Source: a virus. Taken from it: a DNA stretch of 23,478 nt. The position numbers and the translations under genes are program-made. Positions 1-9,165 of the stretch are shown piece by piece (the stretch's first letter is position 1; each line of letters opens with the position of its first letter). The stretch is from positions 1 through 23,478 of IMG/VR virus record IMGVR_UViG_3300025671_000540; one strand, 5' to 3'. The notes under the pieces were generated by a model. The model made no database searches. It was given only the letters and a program-made list of their open reading frames with translations, and had not been told where the DNA came from.

Positions 1-136
1 AGTACCAGGTTCTCCGAATAGCTTCAGAACCTCGTTGCTTTAAATGGTCCCAATCTCGTGCAAAACATTTTCGGGTCTGTCCTTTATAGGATAAAACGCA
101 GGCTAACTTATTTCGTTTATTATTTTTATTTCTCAT
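1..136 (-). CDS. Possible partial gene, 5' end only, running off the left edge
   Basis: An open minus-strand frame begins with ATG at 136-134 and stays open for 45 codons to the window edge. The peptide starts MRNKNNKRNKLACVLSYKGQ and continues with a charged stretch containing FARDWDHLKQRG, so the visible part is basic and lacks an obvious signal peptide. An in-frame stop lies 24 nt upstream of the ATG, which makes this the only ATG start in the frame. There is no clear Shine-Dalgarno sequence; just upstream is a short palindrome (GCAAG-TG-CTTGC, 141-152). It would be the next leftward gene after the 1996-residue protein. Forty-five open codons can arise by chance, and I do not recognise the family. 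Confidence 0.35.
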   Translation of the reverse strand, partial: MRNKNNKRNKLACVLSYKGQTRKCFARDWDHLKQRGSEAIRRTWY

Positions 137-197
137 GTGTGCAAGTGCTTGCCTTAAAAACTATGAAATTTTCTACAATATAGCAACAATTACCTAC

Positions 198-245
198 GGA
201 AAACTCCGCAAAACTACATCAATCAACGCAAGGGTTTGTGCGGAG
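198..245 (-). terminator. Weak candidate terminator after the ejection-protein gene
   Basis: Reading leftward, CTCCGCA (245-239) can pair with TGCGGAG (210-204) across a 28-nt spacer, followed at once by TTTTCC. It sits 24 nt after the stop of the 1996-residue protein, where a terminator could be expected. The long loop and short T-run make it much weaker than the hairpin at 18153-18187. The rest of the 137-268 gap is AT-rich, and I see no convincing promoter in it. Confidence 0.25.
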
Positions 246-268
246 AATTTCGGAATGTTAGTCCGATA

Positions 269-3200
269 TTAGCGGAAACGCTCGGCAGATTTAGCACCTG
301 CACTTACCGCAGGTAGCATGAACCGATTACCAGGCATAGCTGGTGCTTGGCGGGTAATGCGATTGGCGGGTTGGCGGGAGAAGTTTCCTGCCGGTAAAAA
401 GTTTACTTCTTGAGATCCTCGGGAATTAGTTCTTCCTCCTCGGGGGTTGGTTCGTAATTGCGATCCCCCCAACTCAGGCCGATATAATTCCTGCGAGTTA
501 TTGGCAGATTCATTTGTTCCATCTGCCCGACTATTGGATCTTTCTGTAACCCACTCAGGCTCTGTAATTCCGCCTGCGACTTCAAGGATTTGTTTTCTTG
601 TTTCATTTAAGGTTAGTTCTCCATTCTCGTATTTTTCCCACAAATTGTCAATTTTACCCTTATTGGATTTTGTTTTCCATTTAGCCTCATACAAGCCTCT
701 GATCGCTTCCCATGTTATACTTTGCATTTCTCTAGGTAAGATTCCCCGTGCTTCTGCGGCTTTTCTGTATGCGTCTGCATAGATGCCATACGTACCACTA
801 ATTCCTTTTACGGAACTATTCTTAATACTTCGTTTTGCACCTTTAGGCTTGGACCCGAAATTATTTGCTACTTCTAAATCTGCACCAGCTAATGGTCGAA
901 GTAAAGCCGCGGCAATCGCATGAGTATCTATTGTTACAGAAAACTTATCTGCATTTGGAAGAAGGATATTATTGTAAAAGTTTCTAATTTTATGAGCGTT
1001 ACCTAAAGCAGTTGAAATGCTTTCCTTAGATGGATTTCTTAAAACTTTAACAGCCTTAGAAATTTCAGTCATACTGCCCCAAGCTACTTTTTTATTTGCC
1101 CCATCTAGTGATTTCGCAAGTCCGATAAAATCCCCTTCAGGTGAAACAACCTGGTACTCTCTTGGATTATAAACTTCATCGTATGAACGAATAAAAGCGG
1201 CTTGTTCATAGTCACTCTTTAAATCGTTCAAAGTTTTACCAACCATAGCTTCTGCGATCTCGGTTGCTTTCTTTTTACCAATACCTTTTTCAAAAAGCTG
1301 AATATATTTTTTAGCCATAGCTTTATCGAACGCAAAGCCTGATTGATCTTTATAGATATCAAGCATTCTGCGGGCTAAGTCTACATTCATAAACCAGTCT
1401 TTTTGTGGAGATAAGGAAGCTAAAGCGGCGGCAATCGATTGTTTATCATTACCATATTGTTGATTCCACTTCTCGGTAATATTTCTAGCACCATCATACC
1501 AAAGTTTAGATCGATCTCTAACTTCAGGACGAACCTGGTCGTGCAGGTATAAAAGATTATCTACAACATGGTCCACAAAGCTATCTATAATCTTTTTGGG
1601 TACCTTAGAATTTCTCTTAATACCTGGATATTCTTGGAGTGCTAAAGCGTGAGATTCAAGCATTGTGACATCATCAGCAATCGATGCTGTATTGATTATT
1701 AAATCTTCTGTGATTGGATTCTCGGTTGCATTCTTAGCGGTAGGATTCCTTGTACTAATCTTGAAGTCTAAATCAGCGGCCTCGGCTTGCTTCCCCTTCC
1801 CCGCACCAGCCTCGGAGGCCGGCATGAAGAGTTTCTGCCCGCTTTCTAATTCGTTACGAATCTGATTAGCTGTTCGATCTGAGTCCCTAGACTTGGTAAT
1901 ATCCTGTGGGTTTACATACTCCCGTCTTTGACTAAACTCCTGCCCATTCTTATCGAAACCATAGAATGGATTCTGCTCGGGATTATCTGCTACTCCTGAT
2001 AGACGAGAACCATCCTTTAAATAGACTGGGCTTTTAAATGTTCTAAGTTTTGCCGATTTATCCCTTGAAGATTTTGGTCTAAAGAAACTACCAGGTGAAC
2101 CTTCTTGGATTTCGGTTGGCATAAGCAACTTCTTAGCCCTATCGACATTTACATTGGAGTTTCGGTTGCCTGACCTAGTTACATCAAATATCCGATCCAA
2201 GCGGAAAGTCTTAGTGGCTGGTCCGAATGGTTGCCGCTTGGATGGGTTAAACATATCCATCCCTTTTAATTTACTTATTTCAGAAAGTATCGGATTTAAA
2301 TTAATATGCTCGGTATCGATTGCCCCGTGCAATGCATTAAGGAAGTTCTTCTTGCGGATTGCTCGGGAAGGATCGTCATCTAATCCAAGTTGGCCATCCA
2401 TGCCATTGGCGGTATTAACTCGGTACTGTCGAAATGCTTCCCATACTTCTGTGTCGTTATCAAATAGTTGGTTATATTCGTCTCTGTATTTACCTGGTAA
2501 TCTCTTACCACCTTTTAAGAATTTAAGGTTCTTTTCGAGTTGGGGAACATCGTGTAAAAGGGCGAGAATATTTCCATCCTTTGTAAGTTTAAATCCGTAT
2601 GGCATTTCTTGCCTTAAAGCAAATGGTACAGCTTTTGGCTTTCTACCGGTTGATGCGGCAAAGTATCCAATTAAAAAGCCTGCTCGCTCACCATCGCCCT
2701 CCCTTAATGATCGACTAATTTCTCGAAGTGTTTGAATTTGACGAGGATGCCAGGGACCTTGTGCCAACTCATCAATCATTTCAGGAGTTAGGTTAGTAAT
2801 ATCCCTAGTCGATTTCTTCCCGTCCTTATGGGTGATGATATCAACTCCGTTTTTCTCAAATACTTTGATGGCATGATCGCCTTGCGCCCTGTTCTGTTTT
2901 TCCAACTCTTTTGCGGTATACCTCTTTGGAGTGCCAGTTGGACCAGTTTCTAATTCCGATCCTTTTCCATCTGCGGTTGGCCTCCATTTGAATATTCCAC
3001 CTGTGTCGAGTTTTGCTTTAATGGCTGGGTCGTTTTGATCTTTTATTGAGAACGAGTTTTCAAAATCACCTTGATCGATTGGTCGCTTTGCTTTTCGAGA
3101 GTCTATGCTTAATTCTTTATCCACCCGATTTGTACCTGGTGTGATTACCTCATCGCCTTGGATTTCCCTCTGTCTCATCGCCCGAGTGTCTTTGTAATAC

Positions 3201-6200
3201 TGGTCGATTAGTTTAGTAATTTCAGGAATCCTTCTTTGTTTACCTTCAAAGAATCCACCTTCGATAAATTTACCATCCGCTTTCATTGGGAAGTTCATTT
3301 TTAATAGAAAGTCCCGAATGAATGGAGTGCCTAGCATCGCCTCAGAGGATGCACGGATAATCTTTTGTGCGACTGTATTACCTTTGTCTTTTTTTCCGCT
3401 TAATAGATAGTCTTTAACTTGATCAGCAAATAGTTCAGATGCAAATATTTGATTACCCTCCGGTCCTTGATATCGGTCTGCATTTGCAGGATCAATTGAT
3501 TTATCGGCAGATAACTTTTGTAAATATATATCCCGTAAATCTAAGAACTCTTGATTAGGTTCGATTTTACCTTCGTCATTATATTTACCATATACCCCAC
3601 CTTCTTTAGTCACAGGATCGCCGAAGAATATTTTATTAACCATCGGGGTAAGTCCGTGAATTTCTATCTTATGCCCAATTTCATGGGCAAGCACTCCTTC
3701 GATTAACCCCGCCCCTGTGTCCCTCCGATATTCAATTACAGAAGTTTGAAGGTCGGGATTAAAACTAAAGTTGCCCTGCCCTTCTGTACCAGGTTGGAAT
3801 ATTACATCGGGATGGGATAGGCTATAACCAGCCAAGGCCATGCGGATATGCAAAGGTAATGCATCAAAATCTGCCTGTTCACTCTTATTAAGGTGTTCAC
3901 GATAGTAATGAACATCGCCCATCTTTTGCTGAAACAAATCGCCTTTATTTTTAAAGGTCTGATACATCCCAGCGCCCGCTCCAATTGATGTGAATGGTGC
4001 AGATACTAATGCACCTGCCAATGCACCTTCTACTTGTCCGCCTGAGCCGACATAGCCAAAGGTGGCAGGTAAAGTTGATCCCGCAGTTACCACAGTTCCG
4101 AATCGTCCAAGTGCCTCAATGCCTCGACCAAGTGTGGGTGTGCGATCTAAAAATTGTGCTACCTTTCGAGTCGGGTTGGACAGCATTTTATTGGTGTCAC
4201 TTAAACCTGGTCGAAATGGTGCGCCGGTTGGAAATTCATCTGTTACAGATGTTGCGATCCCTCGACCTATTGGTCTAATCTTATCAATCGTCTTTTCTAA
4301 AATGGTCTCGCCACTAGATGTTCGAGTGAGTGCTTGAAAGCGGTCAGCATTAGCTCCGATCAATCCTTCATCTGCCGATGGCAACAATGCTAACCTATTA
4401 AAAAACGGACTATTCTCACCCCTCGCATAGATCAACTCTGGTCCGATCACTCGACTATCCCTGATTGCGGCATCGGAGAATTGTGCCAGTTTGGGTAAGA
4501 ATTTTAATGCGAATGCACCTCCACCAATTTTAAGGAGAGAGTCGGATATTCCGCTACCGCCTTCTTGGTTACTTAAAATAGCACCACCACCTAATCCTAA
4601 TATACCTGTAGGGTATAAAACTTTATTAGTAAATTGACGATACTGTTTCCTTGCCGCTTGTTCGGTTATCTCCTCACCCGCTTCGGTGGCTGATCTCATA
4701 ATATAAGATATTGCTACATTTTCAGGCATTGTAGAAAGTATCTTTGCACCTTTTAAGACTGATGGTGCTAATGCTCCAACTGCCGCACCTTCAGGCCCTG
4801 CTAAAGATGCCCCAATGGTTGCACCGGCTATTTCAGGAGTCAGTCTAGCACCCATTGCGATTCCTTTGCGTACAAGCCCAATCTTTCCGTTGGGCTTCAT
4901 GGCGTTGTAGACCATATTCATGGACAACTTACCAGCATCAGTTGCAGTATCTAAATTTTTAGCGGCTACCTTCAGTAGTTCATCGGGTGATGATTGGGCG
5001 GCCATTCGCAAGAATAAAGAATTACGGGCATATTTATCTACAATTTTTTGCTTCTCTAAGAGTTCAGCATTTAATTCTACCAATCTACTTCCAACCCTTT
5101 GATGCATGGCAGATTGCTCGGGTAATTTATCTAGATATTTTATTGTAGATGCTTTTGCTTTATTTAAAATATTTACCTCTTTTAAGGTTTTAGAAATACG
5201 ACCTGATAGTGCGATTCGTTGGGGAGCCGTAACTCCTTTTGCGAATGTACCGCCAGCCATATTCATTGGATCTCCGACCACTTCCGTAAGGAAAGATAAT
5301 CCAGTATCGGGCTGTACCAATCCTGAGCGGATATCCTGTTGAAGATCAGAATCTAAATTTATATCCTCCTCATCGATTAAGATTTCGTTTAAGTCTTCTG
5401 CCTCAACAATTGGGGTTAGTCCTCCAACTAATCCCGCGACCATTGCCTTTGCAGACTCTTGTGGGTTCTCCAATACAAAAGCCGCTAATTCAGCTGAATT
5501 TTCGTAGCGATGATTTATTCCATCCAACTCAATGGCTGAATTTACATAATCTAACACATCAGCTTCATCGGTTTCATCCAACAGAAGTTTATCTTTTAAA
5601 AACTTTCCGCCTTTAAATAAAAACTCTCCACCACTAGCGGCTCGGGCATACCCCTCCCCCACTCCAGTAACCATCGAATCCTGTGCGTAATCCATTGCGG
5701 CAGTTTTAACTCGACCACGAGCGTCCTTATTCTTCGAGTAGAATGCCATACCTGTCCGCTTGAGAGCTTCAGTAATTGGATCGAAGTCTAATTTATCCTC
5801 GGTATTATCAAGAAAGCCAAAAAGGTATTTTCCCGCCTCCCTAAATTGATCTACATTTTCAGTTTTTTCATAGGGTACTGCCTTGTCAGGAAGTCTAAGT
5901 AATTTATCGTATGGACCCGAGATTCCTATACCTAAATCAGGAGACAATGTCCCGCCTGTTAGAGTTTTAGATATTTGTAAACCCCGCAGTACAGCTTTCC
6001 CTCCTAAGTCGAGTAAACCATCAATTATGCCAGGTTGTTCCGGTTGTCCTTCTACAGGTTTAGTCTCACCGAAGAATCCATTTTTATAGGCAGAAATCTT
6101 CTCCTCATCAGTCAACTGAGACAGCCCTAAAGGTCGAACTTGTTGCTTAACTACCTCCCAAAAATCCCGCTCAGTTGGTGGGGGTAAATCGTCTGGCCCT

Positions 6201-6259
6201 TCAAGTACTACGCTTCCAATTTGTGGAATACGAGGGTGGGAGATTTCGTACTCAGCCAT
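269..6259 (-). CDS. Giant internal virion/ejection-type protein with metallopeptidase-like domain (1996 aa)
   Basis: This is the largest gene and the last of the structural run; its size and position after two helical virion proteins fit a podovirus ejection protein entering the cell with the DNA. Seen: several Gly/Ala-rich hydrophobic segments (about residues 270-287, 475-510, 548-565, 720-766), resembling glycine zippers. A zincin-like centre follows, with H859-E860-x-x-H863 in LAHEIGHKIE and a plausible third ligand E942 in ASELFADQ. A charged middle region comes next. A folded-looking C-terminal domain spans about 1535-1850, with LASLSPQKDWF near 1614 and IDTHAIAAAL at 1777-1786; it recalls a phage family I remember as DUF7178 (unverified). 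Short motifs LLMPTE (M1380), LFMPASE (M1479), FLPAG (about 1955) and FMLPA (M1981) recur in the last third. No lysozyme or transglycosylase signature was seen. The role is inferred; the HExxH call is direct. The gene starts 2 nt after the upstream stop. Confidence 0.85.
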   Translation of the reverse strand: MAEYEISHPRIPQIGSVVLEGPDDLPPPTERDFWEVVKQQVRPLGLSQLTDEEKISAYKNGFFGETKPVEGQPEQPGIIDGLLDLGGKAVLRGLQISKTLTGGTLSPDLGIGISGPYDKLLRLPDKAVPYEKTENVDQFREAGKYLFGFLDNTEDKLDFDPITEALKRTGMAFYSKNKDARGRVKTAAMDYAQDSMVTGVGEGYARAASGGEFLFKGGKFLKDKLLLDETDEADVLDYVNSAIELDGINHRYENSAELAAFVLENPQESAKAMVAGLVGGLTPIVEAEDLNEILIDEEDINLDSDLQQDIRSGLVQPDTGLSFLTEVVGDPMNMAGGTFAKGVTAPQRIALSGRISKTLKEVNILNKAKASTIKYLDKLPEQSAMHQRVGSRLVELNAELLEKQKIVDKYARNSLFLRMAAQSSPDELLKVAAKNLDTATDAGKLSMNMVYNAMKPNGKIGLVRKGIAMGARLTPEIAGATIGASLAGPEGAAVGALAPSVLKGAKILSTMPENVAISYIMRSATEAGEEITEQAARKQYRQFTNKVLYPTGILGLGGGAILSNQEGGSGISDSLLKIGGGAFALKFLPKLAQFSDAAIRDSRVIGPELIYARGENSPFFNRLALLPSADEGLIGANADRFQALTRTSSGETILEKTIDKIRPIGRGIATSVTDEFPTGAPFRPGLSDTNKMLSNPTRKVAQFLDRTPTLGRGIEALGRFGTVVTAGSTLPATFGYVGSGGQVEGALAGALVSAPFTSIGAGAGMYQTFKNKGDLFQQKMGDVHYYREHLNKSEQADFDALPLHIRMALAGYSLSHPDVIFQPGTEGQGNFSFNPDLQTSVIEYRRDTGAGLIEGVLAHEIGHKIEIHGLTPMVNKIFFGDPVTKEGGVYGKYNDEGKIEPNQEFLDLRDIYLQKLSADKSIDPANADRYQGPEGNQIFASELFADQVKDYLLSGKKDKGNTVAQKIIRASSEAMLGTPFIRDFLLKMNFPMKADGKFIEGGFFEGKQRRIPEITKLIDQYYKDTRAMRQREIQGDEVITPGTNRVDKELSIDSRKAKRPIDQGDFENSFSIKDQNDPAIKAKLDTGGIFKWRPTADGKGSELETGPTGTPKRYTAKELEKQNRAQGDHAIKVFEKNGVDIITHKDGKKSTRDITNLTPEMIDELAQGPWHPRQIQTLREISRSLREGDGERAGFLIGYFAASTGRKPKAVPFALRQEMPYGFKLTKDGNILALLHDVPQLEKNLKFLKGGKRLPGKYRDEYNQLFDNDTEVWEAFRQYRVNTANGMDGQLGLDDDPSRAIRKKNFLNALHGAIDTEHINLNPILSEISKLKGMDMFNPSKRQPFGPATKTFRLDRIFDVTRSGNRNSNVNVDRAKKLLMPTEIQEGSPGSFFRPKSSRDKSAKLRTFKSPVYLKDGSRLSGVADNPEQNPFYGFDKNGQEFSQRREYVNPQDITKSRDSDRTANQIRNELESGQKLFMPASEAGAGKGKQAEAADLDFKISTRNPTAKNATENPITEDLIINTASIADDVTMLESHALALQEYPGIKRNSKVPKKIIDSFVDHVVDNLLYLHDQVRPEVRDRSKLWYDGARNITEKWNQQYGNDKQSIAAALASLSPQKDWFMNVDLARRMLDIYKDQSGFAFDKAMAKKYIQLFEKGIGKKKATEIAEAMVGKTLNDLKSDYEQAAFIRSYDEVYNPREYQVVSPEGDFIGLAKSLDGANKKVAWGSMTEISKAVKVLRNPSKESISTALGNAHKIRNFYNNILLPNADKFSVTIDTHAIAAALLRPLAGADLEVANNFGSKPKGAKRSIKNSSVKGISGTYGIYADAYRKAAEARGILPREMQSITWEAIRGLYEAKWKTKSNKGKIDNLWEKYENGELTLNETRKQILEVAGGITEPEWVTERSNSRADGTNESANNSQELYRPELGGSQLRTNPRGGRTNSRGSQEVNFLPAGNFSRQPANRITRQAPAMPGNRFMLPAVSAGAKSAERFR

Positions 6260-6261
6260 GT

Positions 6262-7743
6262 CTATCTTGTTTTAATTTTAAATCCGCCTGAAGTTTGTAA
6301 ATCTTGACTTGGTTGAGGATTATTCCCTCGAACTCCTAGTCGATTTGGTTGAGTTTGAGGTGAAGGGTTTTGGCTATTTATGCTAGACCCGAAATGTTCA
6401 TACAAATCCTGTGTAATGTCATTTTCTGGATCGTTAAGCCAAGCCATTGCCATCTTAACTCGTTCCTGTGGTAGCATTCCCTCATCCTTTAGTCCTTCAA
6501 TGTATTTATTTAATTTTACATCACGATTTGCCCGTTTTTTAGCATATTCAAGCATTAGCCTATTACCTAGCTTAGTATTAACCATCGATGGACTCATGGC
6601 TGTGAAAAGATCCATTTCTTTTTCCGAGATTGATCCCTTTGTTTGTGAGATTGCTTTAAATACAAATTCACCACTTAACTGAGTAAATTTTTCAGCGTTG
6701 GCCAATTGCTTCTTTTCTTCATCTGTAAAATCATATCCTGCTGACATTGCATATTTTTTAAGTGTGTTTTTAAAGTTTGAAAGGCCACCTGTGTCATCCA
6801 CTTTATCCAATGTGCTTAACATGGTGTTAACTGTCTGTATAGTATTTGTACCAGTAATTGCTCTCTCCCTCCAATCAGTCTCTGTATCCATCGCTTGATT
6901 GTCTTCTTTTGTGTCGATATTTATTCGCCTTACATCTCTTGGATCAGGGATTCTTGGGGGCTGAGTAGGTGCTATTCCTACAATCTTACCAGGAGTTCCA
7001 TCAGAGTTTTGTAGTGCGATAACATTCTGCCCTGTTTTTGGGTCATTGATAGTCATCGTCTTACCTGTGCCTTTAGAGGCTTCAGCTTCCGCCTTCTGTA
7101 AACTCATAAATCGATTAGCTGATAGTCTTGGGTCCATGCCTGTTTCCCTAGCCACAGTTGCGAAATCTTCTGCCCCTAAATTACCCACAGTAGTTTTTGG
7201 TTGTCGCTCAATTTCTGCATCCAAAAAGCGGTTACGCATTTCGGTATCTCCACCAAGTGCAAATAAGCCTGGTCTAGCCATGTCAGCATTTTGCTGAACA
7301 GCAGGATCGGTTGTTTCGGAAATCAAATTTTCTGAAAAATTTATGAGTCGCTGAGTTTCCGCATCTGCCCTTTCATTTTTCTGATCTATCTCTGCCTGCC
7401 TAGCCGCCCTTCCTTGGGCCGCAATATTTGATTGTGTGGCCAGCCTTGACTGCTCCATCTTCATCTTGGCCTCGGCTTCCTGTTTGCGCTGATACTCGTT
7501 TTGAAGGAATGGGTTCTTGGCGATTGCCATTGCATCTTTTTCGGCCACGCCTTGGCCCATCAAAAAGCCAGCAATCTCGCTTGCCCTTTTCTTTTTCTGT
7601 TGCCCTTCGATAAATCCCTTTGCCACTTGGCCGAGTGCCTGACCAAAGGATGCATTGGCGGCGGCATTTGCCCGTCCCGCTTCAAGGAATGGTGAGAAAT
7701 CGACTCGCATGAGTCCCGCCTGAACTGTGTCTCCTATTGCCAT
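6262..7743 (-). CDS. Probable internal virion protein (493 aa)
   Basis: This is a largely helical, hydrophilic protein with no signal peptide or strong membrane segment. Residues about 84-132 are rich in Lys, Glu, Gln and Ala and look coiled-coil; the region around 335-430 is a dense run of charged helices including the segment SGEFVFKAISQTKGSISEKE. The C-terminus is Pro/Gln/Asn-rich and ends GGFKIKTR. It lies between two other likely ejection proteins with only 2-nt spacers, matching the podovirus arrangement of a set of internal virion proteins after the tail genes. The start is well supported by a good AGAGGA ribosome site. No enzyme motif is visible. An internal core or ejection role is inferred from composition and position; a tail-associated structural role is possible. 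Confidence 0.75.
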   Translation of the reverse strand: MAIGDTVQAGLMRVDFSPFLEAGRANAAANASFGQALGQVAKGFIEGQQKKKRASEIAGFLMGQGVAEKDAMAIAKNPFLQNEYQRKQEAEAKMKMEQSRLATQSNIAAQGRAARQAEIDQKNERADAETQRLINFSENLISETTDPAVQQNADMARPGLFALGGDTEMRNRFLDAEIERQPKTTVGNLGAEDFATVARETGMDPRLSANRFMSLQKAEAEASKGTGKTMTINDPKTGQNVIALQNSDGTPGKIVGIAPTQPPRIPDPRDVRRINIDTKEDNQAMDTETDWRERAITGTNTIQTVNTMLSTLDKVDDTGGLSNFKNTLKKYAMSAGYDFTDEEKKQLANAEKFTQLSGEFVFKAISQTKGSISEKEMDLFTAMSPSMVNTKLGNRLMLEYAKKRANRDVKLNKYIEGLKDEGMLPQERVKMAMAWLNDPENDITQDLYEHFGSSINSQNPSPQTQPNRLGVRGNNPQPSQDLQTSGGFKIKTR

Positions 7744-7745
7744 GA

Positions 7746-9158
7746 TTATTTTCCTCTACCTAAATATCCACCAGCGGCTGTTCCAAGCATACTCATAAAT
7801 CCCTGTGCCGCACCACTTGCCGCTTGTTCTTTAGCCGCATAAGTGTTCGCCAGGTAGTTTGCCCGGTTCGCATATTCCTGCATACCGATATTAACTCCAG
7901 CATCGGGATTGATTCGGGTGACTGATTCCTGTGGTAATCCAAACAGGGCGGCTCGTTGGCCATAGCCTTGCTGTACGAAGTTTTGTCCACCACCAGTAAT
8001 TCGGAGTGGATCGTATGAGGTTGCTTGGTTGCCTCGCATGGCATAACTGCCAAACTTCATAGCATCGTCACGATTTTCACGAATGATATCCCGCAAATAA
8101 TCCTCACGGCTCATCGCTTCGGCCGCAATGCCCACATTGTCCATACCCCGCCCTCTCGATACTAAGCCTTCGCGTGCAGACTGAGTTGCCCTGCGTCTCA
8201 TTTCGGGCGACAAATCGGTCATCTGTGAATCGCGATATGCCTGATTGGCCAACTCGTTTGCTTGGTTAACGCGGGCTTGCATGAGCGGATCGGATGCACG
8301 AACTGCGGCAGTCATGTCTGCCCCGAATCGATTCATTAGGGACATATCGGAACCAGCCTGGCGTTCTGCCATTTGTGAGCCAAACTCCTGCGACCGCATG
8401 GCCTGTTGCTCCGCAAGCTGTGCCATCGGGTCGGCGGCTCGGCGGGCAAGACTCATTTGCAAGTCCTGATACTGCGGATCGTAGCGTTGCCGATTTTGAA
8501 GCATTCGATCCTGTAAACGAGGATCGGACATCGCGTTTACATAATCGCGGGCAGATTGCCCAACATCGAACTTTTCGAGTTGAGGTGCATCTTTTCCTCC
8601 ACCAAATAGTTTTTGGATAAAGTAGGATTTTACTCCCGATGAGTTTACTGGTACGCCGGCTCCGCCCTTACTTTTTAAGAGTTTTGCTTCCTGCTTGTTA
8701 ATATAGGCTACCTCTTCCCCTTTTGGGGCGGCCATATTAAGCAGAGTGGCGGCTTGTTTGAGGGGGTCTTCAGGGGCATAGGATACTATTCCTTCGGAAG
8801 TCATCTTTCCACTAGCGCCTGAACGCATGAGCAGTTCGCGCTCCATTGGATTGATATATGCGAGGGATTCTCCTGCTGGTCCTTTAGATTCTAGATATTT
8901 AACTATATCATCCTGTGATACATTTTGATTAAATGCACTAGGGTTACTATCAGGGAAAAAGGTAGGGTTTTTTTCTTTTGCATAATTTGCGGGATTTTTC
9001 ATGTATGCAGAATCACCTGGATCTTTCATCCGACTGTAATCTATATTACCCAAGAAAGAATGGCTTTGCATCTGTAACCTTCTCTGTGCTTCCTCGGCTA
9101 TCTCTTCTTCTGATGGACCCATGCCTATGAGCCGTTTAAGTGCGTCTAATGATTCCAT
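7746..9158 (-). CDS. Probable internal virion protein with internal repeat (470 aa)
   Basis: Residues 1-90 are charged, then Pro/Asn-rich. Residues 96-127 and 147-179 are an imperfect duplicate of about 32 residues sharing GE-x-[LV]-AYIN-x2-E-x2-LL, a small Gly-rich turn and a final SY. Residues about 200-400 are Gln, Met, Arg and Ala-rich helix (for example SLARRAADPMAQLAEQQA), typical of virion core proteins. The C-terminus is small-residue-rich and ends GTAAGGYLGRGK, which could insert into or lie along a membrane. The gene stands between the collar fibre and the 493-aa virion protein, in a run of ejection-type genes. The leader lacks a strong Shine-Dalgarno sequence. The internal virion or ejection role is inferred; no catalytic motif is seen. 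Confidence 0.75.
   Translation of the reverse strand: MESLDALKRLIGMGPSEEEIAEEAQRRLQMQSHSFLGNIDYSRMKDPGDSAYMKNPANYAKEKNPTFFPDSNPSAFNQNVSQDDIVKYLESKGPAGESLAYINPMERELLMRSGASGKMTSEGIVSYAPEDPLKQAATLLNMAAPKGEEVAYINKQEAKLLKSKGGAGVPVNSSGVKSYFIQKLFGGGKDAPQLEKFDVGQSARDYVNAMSDPRLQDRMLQNRQRYDPQYQDLQMSLARRAADPMAQLAEQQAMRSQEFGSQMAERQAGSDMSLMNRFGADMTAAVRASDPLMQARVNQANELANQAYRDSQMTDLSPEMRRRATQSAREGLVSRGRGMDNVGIAAEAMSREDYLRDIIRENRDDAMKFGSYAMRGNQATSYDPLRITGGGQNFVQQGYGQRAALFGLPQESVTRINPDAGVNIGMQEYANRANYLANTYAAKEQAASGAAQGFMSMLGTAAGGYLGRGK
7752..7757 (-). promoter_or_regulatory. Ribosome binding site of the 493-aa virion protein
   Basis: AGAGGA on the minus strand lies 8 nt before the ATG at 7743 and inside the last codons of the upstream gene. 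It fixes the start codon and shows this phage uses Shine-Dalgarno sites at some genes but not others. Confidence 0.65.
8622..8873 (-). repeat. Imperfect protein-level duplication inside the 470-aa gene
   Basis: Segments 8778-8873 (residues 96-127) and 8622-8720 (residues 147-179) encode matching blocks: GESLAYINPMERELL and GEEVAYINKQEAKLL, each followed by a Gly-containing turn and a closing G-[IV]-x-SY. The match is clear in protein but poor in DNA, so the duplication is old or under selection. Confidence 0.65.
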
Positions 9159-9165
9159 GACTTTA

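Noticed and set aside
211-232. TAGTTTTG, a TAnnTTTG-like (Bacteroidota) promoter box on the minus strand
   Set aside because: No TTTG/TTG element lies at the expected 19-nt spacing upstream, and one eight-base match in an AT-rich gap is expected by chance.
2154-2735. 193-aa plus-strand open frame
   Set aside because: It lies antisense inside the 1996-residue gene, has shadow-like composition (Ser, Leu, Arg and Cys-rich) and no ribosome site. Dense coding on the minus strand explains it.
269-6259. Endolysin or transglycosylase domain in the giant protein
   Set aside because: I looked for lysozyme, SLT and amidase signatures and saw none. The only enzyme-like centre is HExxH with Glu942.
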